From Tenrec ecaudatus (taxonomy: Eukaryota; Chordata; Mammalia; Afrosoricida; Tenrecidae), in contig NC_134546.1 in the NCBI RefSeq assembly GCF_050624435.1, forward strand, positions 10,935,001-10,999,000: a stretch of 64,000 bases of DNA, read 5' to 3'. Positions 56,540 through 64,000 of this stretch are shown here, piece by piece. Position 1 is the stretch's first letter; every line of letters starts with the position of its first letter. A model generated the notes under the pieces. That model ran no database searches and was not told the DNA's origin. It saw only the letters and a program-made list of their open reading frames with translations. The position numbers were made by a program, and so were the translations under genes.

Positions 56540-57050
56540 CTGAGAACGCCGGTTGTTCATAACGAAAACCGCGAGGGCGCTGGCGGCCTTCCCCCCATCC
56601 CTGCTCAGGCCAGCTCCGCCAGGCCGGGCCAGAGTCGCCCGGAGACCCCGACGCGGCGAGCGGCTGCATAACCCTGCGCCCCAACCCGAGCCCGAGCGGG
56701 CACCGGCGCCTCGGCTCCCAGGGGCAGCCCGCCCGCCTGACACGTCTCCCAGCGCCCCTGGGAGTGGGGATGGGGATGAGTGGCCGTAAGCCTATCGGAG
56801 GTGATCCGGTTTGGGGGCCGGCACCCAGGGGCGGGAGCCTCGGGGGACCGGGTCGAGGGCGGGCAGACCCCAGGGAAGGTGCGAGAGACCACGCCACGCA
56901 CCCCGCGGCCCCTTCATCTTCTCTCCGGCCTCAGCCCATAGCCATTTCTCGCCACTGCTGAACAATAGGCCTTGCTGGCAGCCTGCAGCCGGCAGCCAGG
57001 CCGCAGGGTCCGGGCCTCCGAGGGGGTTGGGGGGCTCCCCGGGTGCGGCG
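56540..57050. promoter_or_regulatory. CpG island, candidate promoter
   Basis: About 50 CpGs by hand count across roughly 510 bp, GC-rich, repeat-free and unlike the CpG-poor flanks. No TATA box. Neither strand shows a convincing first coding exon; the minus frame 56256-56897 (213 codons) is Arg/Pro/Gly-rich and looks compositional. The island lies 3.8 kb beyond the minus-strand gene's poly(A) site, so it could start a non-coding or antisense transcript, or a gene not otherwise visible. Confidence 0.65.
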
Positions 57051-57269
57051 GAGGGGCAGATTCAGCCAGCCTGCTGCCAGAGGGGAGCTCAGCATTGGAG
57101 ATTCTCCTCCCAGGGAGCTTTGTTAAAGCCCCCCAGCCCCCGGACCCACCCCACAGAGATGCTGCAGGAGCCCGGGATCACTCCGATGCCTGTCAGGGGA
57201 GCTATGCCTGAGGCCACCCTGGCTCGATAGTGGGCTGCTCAGCCAACTGCAGGCCAAGAGGGTACAACT

Positions 57270-57392
57270 CAAACGGAACACACTGCCACCGAGTTGATTC
57301 CGACCATACAGGGCAGAGCAGAAAGCCTCCCCATTCTCCTGTTGTGCTGCTGGTGGTTTTGAACTGCTGACTGCACCAGGACTGGCCAGAGG
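57270..57392 (-). repeat. Afrotherian SINE
   Basis: Minus copy: CACTGCCACCGAGTTGATTC tail and GGTGGTTTTGAACTGCTGAC B-box region; truncated at the head. Confidence 0.8.
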
Positions 57393-57497
57393 GCACAGCC
57401 TCCTCTTAGAACAAGGCACACTGGCCATATAGGACCTTGTTCTTGAATCCCAGACTGTGGCTGCGCCGGGAGGAATCTACACTGCTATGAGATCGAA

Positions 57498-57682
57498 TAG
57501 GGTTCTCGGCGGTGCCAGCAGTTTGCACTGAAGATGGGCAGCTTGAACCCCATCCAACAGTGTTGCGGAAGAAAGGCCAGGCGACCTGCTTTCATAGAGA
57601 TCACAGCCACTAAAACCCAACAGAGCGGTCCTACTCTGCCACACGAGGTTCGCCAGGAGTCAGTCCCAGCCACAGGTATTGA
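57498..57682 (+). repeat. Diverged afrotherian SINE
   Basis: Plus copy: CAGCTTGAACCCCATCCAAC, CCTGCTTTCATAGAGATCAC, CGGTCCTACTCTGCCACACG. Confidence 0.7.
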
Positions 57683-57733
57683 TTTTTGTTTTGTTTTGAG
57701 AGACCAGGGGGTGAAGTGATTCATCCAAGGTCC

Positions 57734-57952
57734 AGAAAAACCCCAAACACCAAACTCATTGACATCAACTAGATTCTGACTCACAGTGACCCTATCATAG
57801 GACTGAGTAGAACTTCTTTGGATTTTCAGGGCTGTAAATCATCACAGGAGCAGAGAGCCTCATTTTCTACTGTGGAGCCAGCTGGCAGGTTTTAAACTGC
57901 TGACCTCGTGGTTAGCCTCAACTACTCATCCACAGTGCCACCAGGGTCTCCT
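57734..57952 (-). repeat. Afrotherian SINE
   Basis: Minus copy close to full length: AACTCATTGACATCAACTAG tail to AGTGCCACCAGGGTCTCCTT head. Confidence 0.85.
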
Positions 57953-58069
57953 TCATCCAAGGTCAGGCAGCAGATAAGCACGGCAGTGGACAGGCACTGA
58001 GTAGAACACTGGCTCCTGACACTGTCAGCTTTCAGGTGTCAACTATAGATTAAAGTCAGAGACCCGGCT

Positions 58070-58118
58070 AAATGCCAGTCCTGGCCCCTACCAGTTATGG
58101 GACGTTGCTTAACCTCCT
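58070..58118 (-). repeat. MIR fragment
   Basis: CCTACCAGTTATGGGACGTTG followed by CTTAACCTCCTCTG is the MIR core in minus orientation. Confidence 0.5.
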
Positions 58119-58394
58119 CTGTTGGTACAGTAAACCTCTAGAGCTAGTCCAAGTTGGCCCGACCATAAGGTCGTGCGCTAGGCACGCAGCAGCATCTGAC
58201 ACACGTGGTGTTCAGTGGGGACTCAGCCCATTCGGTCCATGGTTCTCTTTCCAAAGGGCCACTAAAACCAGACCGAGGAGGCAGTGGAGACACGGACTCT
58301 TAGGCTGCCATGAAAACTCAGCGAACAATGTCCTCAGCGAAGAAACTCCTGGTCACTGTGACTATCTGAAGGCGGTGGCGGTGGCCTCAGGATT

Positions 58395-59135
58395 GGAAGG
58401 CATCTTTAGTAACAACTTTTGATACGCAGATGACACGACTGTGCTTGCCAAGAGTGAGGACTTGAAGCACTTGCTGGTGCAGCCTCCATGTGGGTGACAA
58501 CTCAATGGAAAGCCCAACATCCTCGCCGCTGAAGGTTGTCAGGATTTTGTCCTGCTCGGATCCACAATTGATGCTCATGGAAGGGGCAGTCAAGAGACCA
58601 AAGGCAGCAGCATTGCAATGGGTGAATCTGCTTGGCAGGACCTCTTTAAACTATTGAAAAGCGAGGCTGTTACTCTGAGGAAAAAGGTGAGCCTGAGCCA
58701 AAGGAGTATTTTCAAGAGCATCATAAGCAAGTGAGAGTTGGACATTGAAATAAGGACGACCAAAGAAAAATCGACCCATGTGACCTATGGTGTTGGGGGG
58801 AAATACTGAAAATACCACGAACTGCCAAAAGGACAGACCAACCTGTTCTGGAAGGCATACAGCCAGAATGCTCCTTAGAGGCGAGGTTGGCGAGACCTTG
58901 ACTCACATACTTAGGACATGTCGGGAAGCCACTCCCTGGAGAAGGACATCAGGCTTGGAAGAGGGGCCGTGAGAAGGAGCAAGGCCCCTGAGAAGATGAA
59001 CTCATTGAAAAATGGCTGCAACCACAGCTCACACACAATGATGCGGGTGGCACAGGCCTGGGTGTCATTCCATTGTTGTACGTAGATGGGTTGCCATGTG
59101 GCGCAACTGGCTTGATGGCACCTACCCCCATCGAG
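58395..59135 (+). mobile_element. BovB/RTE-like LINE fragment with RT active-site region
   Basis: Plus-oriented and the best-ordered RTE copy. Codons TAC GCA GAT GAC at 58423-58434 give YADD followed by TTVLAKSEDLK, the catalytic core motif of a non-LTR reverse transcriptase. Downstream blocks AGTCAAGAGACCAAAGGCAG, AAACTATTGAAAAGCGAGGC, CTGCCAAAAGGACAGACC and CCTGGAGAAGGACATCAGGC appear in family order, ending at GGCTTGATGGCACCTACC. The upstream reverse-transcriptase and endonuclease parts are missing and frames break after YADD, so it is inactive. Confidence 0.88.
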
Positions 59136-60339
59136 CCAAGCATGGTGGGCGTCAGAAGTGGGGACTCCCCATGTGCCTGCAGCTTCGAGGGGCCTGGCGT
59201 TGGTAAGACCTGACCTAAACCACCACACTGAGGAGAGCCTTGGGCTATGGCCCCGGTCCCGTCTGCTGTAGCTACGAGTTGTCAGAGGTACTCTCGGGGT
59301 TTTCCGTGGGCCAGGTCATGAGGTGAGCTCCGTGAGGCCGGGCAGCGGTGTGCTGGCTACGGGAGGCAGTCAGGGCGAGCAAGGCACAGTGGCGGTGGAG
59401 CCCCGTGCTTCTCTTCCTGCACAGGGAGGTGCACTGCTGGCCTTCCTCCCTACTGAACTCAACCAATGTCTTGAGCGCCTACTACGTGCCAGGCACGGTT
59501 CCAGGGGCAAAGAGCAGATGTTTACGCCCATCACTCGTACCTGTAGTGCAGTTAACCCTCTCCCCAAAGCATTTGGGAGCTTGTCCTTGCAAGCACAGGG
59601 AAGTTGAGCAATTCACTCATTATACCACTAATTAATAGCACATGTACTTAATTCCAAATACAAACCTCTCTCCTGAGCAGCAGAATCTCATTTCTAGTTT
59701 CCTAACGAGTGTCTCCCCGGGACAGCTGCAGAGAGCCCCCACGTGCTGGGACGGACCGCATACAACCCCGGCTCCCCGTGTCTTCCACATCTAGCCCCCA
59801 GCCCTGCTGCAGCTGCTCTGGTGGCCGAATTGACTGGACCAGTTCATGCCCAGGTGAGGCTGGGCCCCCAGAACTCCACCTGGAGGACCAGCTCCCAGGA
59901 GGGAGCATGGGTCCTCTGCCTCCCAGGAGACAGATGGGAGGGAGGGAGGGTGTGGACTGGAGGAATCGGGGTCTCAGGGAAGGTGAAACCCGCAGAGGCA
60001 GTTCTCTGAGGCTGAATGGACTTAGCGGGCACAGCAACAACAGTCTGAGGTCAGGAAGAGGACTCAAGGGGAACCCTGGATGTTTTTGCTATAAAAATGA
60101 TGGAGCCAGGGAAGATGCAATGATCTGGGTTGGAGGAGCCATGGTGGGGAGAAAGGCTCTGTTGAAGGAGGGGACCCAGGGGTGACTCTGCTTGGCAGCC
60201 TCCCGGCTCGGGAGAAGGGCCATGCGGCCAGGTAGGACCCACAGGAGGCTCAGCTCCCTTGAGGAAACCCAACTGTTTTGAATGTAGTGGGGCGGCCAAG
60301 CTGGGTAGGTGGTGGAACCCATGCACTCAGGCACCTGGC
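59136..60339. other. Unassigned DNA with a MIR relic
   Basis: GAGCGCCTACTACGTGCCAG within 59455-59535 is a plus-oriented MIR. The remainder has long overlapping frames without domains. Confidence 0.5.
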
Positions 60340-60559
60340 ACCATGCCAAGGCCAACCGCTACCGGTGGGCGAGCCGGTTCTGACTCAGAGGGACCCCACA
60401 TGCAGGAAGGGATTGCTGACTGATCCCCAGGGTTTCTGAGGCTATACTTCGTTAGGGCAGCTGACAGCCTGGTGTTTCTCTCTCGTAGTGACAGGTTCAA
60501 ACCTCGGACGTCTCCATTAGCAGCCCAAGGCGTAAGCCACTGCACCACCAGGGCTCCGT
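60340..60559 (-). repeat. Afrotherian SINE
   Basis: Minus copy: GGTTCTGACTCAGAGGGACC tail, GACAGGTTCAAACCTCGG region, TGCACCACCAGGGCTCC head. Confidence 0.8.
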
Positions 60560-60901
60560 GGTCGCAGACCAGCTCTTGGGGAGGGCAAAGGAGGGGAGGA
60601 AAGAGTGTTAAGGCTGAGAGGGGGTTCCAAGCAGGGGGAGAGCTAGGAGAGAAAGGTGCTCTCCCTCCACTAAGGACACCCTCAGGCCGGGCAAGTCGAC
60701 GACACTGGCTCCTGCCCAGGTCAAGAGGGAGCTCTTCTGGTTGCTGATGGACCTGACACACGGTGCGATTCCCCCCACGGTGGGTCTGCAGAGGTGGCTC
60801 ACACTGCCCCCCTCCCTTGTGCTTCCCCAGGAGCCAGCCCCCGCCCCCACGAGCTGGTTGTGCTCCCTCAGAAGGAAGTGTGCACACACATCTTTTAACT
60901 C

Positions 60902-60907
60902 TTTATT
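60902..60907 (-). terminator. Poly(A) signal of the minus-strand gene
   Basis: Minus-strand AATAAA followed by GAGTTAAAAGATGTGTGTGC. The TGTGTG run sits where a downstream GU-rich cleavage element is expected. Confidence 0.6.
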
Positions 60908-61324
60908 GTATAATATAAAACTACAAAAGTAAGACTGCTCATGTCCATTTAATCTGACCAGTTGTTCCGATTACAGCCCAAACCTACATGTGAGTACAGC
61001 CATCTGGGCTCCGATGTAACGTCTGTCACATTGCATAGAAAAGGCACAGTTCTCAGGTCTGGGGGTGGGGGGTAGAGAAGATTACACCTCAGTTTTGACC
61101 AGGAAACAGAAAACCAAAAACACCCTCCTCAAAAACCATGCACCAAACATGTCACTATTTACAGCTTTTCCAAAATTCTGGTGGTTTGCATGTGCAGGCT
61201 GCACTTCTCTTCTGAACTTATCCCTAAAGGAGCCACAGATTCCACTGGCTTGGTCTGCAACAGCATTTGATCCTGGCTAATCTTCAGGACCCATTTGCAC
61301 TCACTCTGAGAAGCACTGGCGGCG

Positions 61325-61385
<61 letters not shown>
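61325..61385. repeat. (CA)n microsatellite
   Basis: About 30 uninterrupted CA units, the longest in the window, inside the putative 3' UTR (read as (UG)n in the minus-strand RNA). Confidence 0.97.
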
Positions 61386-61388
<3 letters not shown>

Positions 61389-64000
61389 CCTGCGGTGGCA
61401 TACAGCAGTCACAGAGCGTTGACCACTGAAGCAGGGGACAGGCCAGTTCTCAGGAACGGAGACAGGCCCAATTTGCAACAGCAAGGTTTTGAAATTAATA
61501 CAATTAACATCTAGAGAATAACAATCGCCGCCCGGTCTGTTTTTAAACACCTGTCATTTAAGAAGGCTGCCCTGTGGAACTCATAATTCATCATTTACCA
61601 CAAAGGTGGCTAATAAATTTAAGCTTTAAAAATGATCCGTAAGTTGATACTTTGGCTCTTTGGAGTTTTATTTATTTAAGAAATTTTCCTTGATTGACCT
61701 CAGGGCAGTGGGGGCGCTCCAGGGGGCATGGCAAGAGAGAGCTCCATTGATCAAGACACTGAGGCTCGGTGGAGAGGCACTCCTGTCCCTCGCCCTTTGG
61801 TATGCAAGGTGTCAGTGGGGTGGCCCCTTCTGTCAGAGAGAGCGCACGTGGGTGCTGCTACTAAAAAAAGCTCTAAAAAATATCAACCTTTTGATGCCTG
61901 ATTTTCTTAAAAATTTGGAGGTATTAAAACATTCTTTATCCATAGCTTTTTGCATATTTTCAAATAGACCCACAGTAGAGAAGAGTAAGAGCGAACGTGG
62001 ACTGTGCATATGGTGAGAAGACCCGGGGGCTCTGGCTCGGACCCCCCCCCCAAAATAATACAGATTGACATTCCTACAAGAGAATACATTCCTACCATAC
62101 ATTCTGCACATGTTACGATCCAGATGTCATTAGAGCTCCACAGTATAATAAATATATTTACACGGGGTGGGGGGGAGGAATAAATAACTTATGGAGGGGG
62201 AAAATCACTTCAAAATTCAAAGCTCTTATGATTCTGCTCCCATCTTGTCACTTCATTGCACATCACTGTCAGTCCTCGCCCCCCTAGCCCCTAGCTTGTC
62301 TTTCTTACAAAGGCACCTCAGGCTGCCTGCTTGGCGGCCCAGGGCCACGTGACACCCCTCACAAGGCTGAAGGCACTGCTGCCGAGTGGGGGTCGCACAA
62401 CAGGGACTTGGGAGGCCACACTCGGGGGGCAGGCCCAGGCCTCTCTCTGCAAAGACTAGACACCAAGAGAGTTGGACCACTCACTAGTGTTGCTCAGTGA
62501 GAGGGGGCCACTTGCCTCTGAAGAGCACGCCTTTGCGGCTGGCCGGGCTTTCGTGCCGCAAGCACTGGCCCGCTGTCGCTGGGTGTTTGTTTAGATTCGG
62601 CAGCCCAGCCTTATGAGAGAGCTGGAGAAGCACTTTTTAGGCAACACTTCTCTGTGCTTATGTGAACTGTTGCCCAACATATGGGATTTGTTTAAACACA
62701 CGGTTTGCTAATCCAATGAAAGTACAGTTGGTCTAAGTTACTGTAAATCAGTCTCTAACAATGGCAAATCAATACTACTGTAGATGTGTGCGGCCCGTAG
62801 GAGCTCCGGTTATCAAACTCCTGGGGTCCAGGCCGACTCGTTCTCTACAGGGAGGCGCTCCAAGCTGCCCAGCACAGGGACCCTGGAAACCTCTGTGATC
62901 ACCACCAGCAGCCCCTGAGCTTCGTGGTGGTCCCTAGGTGGCCCCGACCCGCCTATGGTGGCGACAGAGGTGTCTGCAGCACCGAGGTTCCTTGTAGGAG
63001 AACAAGTTGCGGTTTGATCAGTTTCTCGCAGCTCTACTGAGCTGATAATTAGCCTTTAAGACATACTCAAGTGGGGGCTGGGGGGTAAGGTAAATTAGAA
63101 TGTAGAAAGATTTAATTATATCATACACAAATCTTTTGCTTAGACAAGCAGTTCCTTCATCACAAATGTACTTGCTTTGCCATGTGCATTATAAAAATAA
63201 ATATCTATGGCTTGTTTAAAGTGCCATTTTATAAAGTTGTCTTTTTTTTTTCCTTTTCTTTTTAAACCGGCCAGAAAGGCCCCATTTTATCCATGGCAAG
63301 AAGTGAGCAGAATTGGTGACTGAATATTGACAAATGACCAAACAACAAAAGCAACAACAACAAAAATCCCATAATTTAAAAAAATTAAATAAATATAAAA
63401 GTTATTCCTAAAGAAGCCATCTGCATTGCAACAACATAGGTTGTAACCTGCATTCAACAGCTAAAGTACCATTGCAAGAAACAATAACAAAAATCCCGAA
63501 ATGGAAAGGCCATAAACAATTTCGGCAACAAGCATGATACACATTGCAAACGTTTTAAAATTTAAGTGAACAGCCGGGCTAAAGAACGACTTCTCAAGTG
63601 TCCTGGGGTCAGGGAGAAGGGCCATGCATAGAAAGTCTCATCTGTGCGTCTGGGTACAACAGCCTTGTAGTAAAGTGTGAAGTAGTTAAAGCAGTTGATT
63701 CAAGAAAGCAACCCGATTGGATGCCAGGATGCAGTCAGGTGACAAGCTCCGGCTGTCACAGAGGAGCGTGGTCTGGGCTGGCTGAGGTGAGCTGGGCCCA
63801 TGGTGGAGGGTGGGCATGCCATTCACTGGCAGCACTTAGCAACGAGGGAACAAAGGCTCTCAGGCGAGGAAGACAATTCAGCAACATGATGGATGCCTTC
63901 TGGAGGAGGTTTGTTTCTTAAGAGCCAGCAGCCCTGCAACAGGGTTCTGACTTCCACGAAGAAGAGAGGTGGGTTGTTTGTGTTTTTTTAAATAAAGTTT

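Larger units (their letters stand above)
60885..64000 (-). other. Probable long 3' UTR of a minus-strand gene
   Basis: Over 3 kb of A/T-rich sequence with no SINE, LINE or RTE copy that I can find, in sharp contrast to the rest of the window. Minus-strand motifs such as TATTTATTATACTG (about 62,155) and AATAAATAAAAC (about 61,675) are typical of 3' UTRs. No minus-strand frame of useful length exists, so the stop codon should lie beyond 64,000. A (CA)n array at 61325-61385 interrupts it. I could not name the gene. A plus-strand AATAAA at 63991-63996 means the opposite polarity, or an overlapping transcript, cannot be ruled out. Confidence 0.55.

Noticed and set aside
56256-56897. 213-codon minus frame in the CpG island as a first exon
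   Set aside because: Composition is Arg/Pro/Gly-rich as expected from CpG-rich DNA, other frames are equally open, and no signal or domain is visible.

Overview
This is nuclear DNA of a placental mammal, most likely a tenrec (Afrotheria, for example Echinops telfairi). Three repeat classes point there. There are dozens of tRNA-derived SINEs of the afrotherian type. There are many BovB/RTE-like LINE fragments whose 3' ends resemble the SINE tails. There is also one hAT element (4345-4812) with the termini I recognise as SPIN, a horizontally transferred family known from tenrecs but not from most other mammals. The species call rests on recognising these repeats by eye, not on a database search.

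The window is gene-poor and repeat-rich. At the left, 1-17.6 kb reads as the last intron(s) and terminal exon of a plus-strand gene that I could not name. An acceptor at 16445-16446 opens a 46-codon terminal reading frame ending at 16588, followed by a long A/T-rich 3' UTR with poly(A) signals at 16875 and 17572. At the right, about 60.88-64.0 kb looks like the 3' UTR of a minus-strand gene whose coding part lies beyond the window, with a poly(A) signal at 60902-60907. The two genes converge, and the 43 kb between them is intergenic, apart from a CpG island at about 56.54-57.05 kb.

Between them lies layered transposon insertion. Around 9.2-12.2 kb an old L1 carries a SINE fragment and a Tigger1-like element. 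The Tigger1-like element holds a BovB/RTE fragment, which in turn holds a younger L1-type 3' end. A decayed mariner with recognisable catalytic motifs lies at 12.25-13.75 kb, and a second fragment of the same family lies at 29.86-30.02 kb. At 24.24-26.65 kb a deleted Tigger/pogo element was hit first by an L1-type 3' end and then by a processed MRPL12 retrocopy. That retrocopy carries about 460 bp of extra 5' sequence, probably an unspliced intron.

The most unusual object is at 42391-42484. It is a 94-bp insert flanked by a perfect 14-bp duplication, and it contains the first coding exon of MINK1 plus its splice donor. The A-rich tail is on the opposite strand, as if a short RNA antisense to the MINK1 start had been reverse-transcribed into an L1-type tail.

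There are no bacterial-style operons, CRISPR arrays or phage genes. I found no convincing tRNA, rRNA or endogenous retrovirus.
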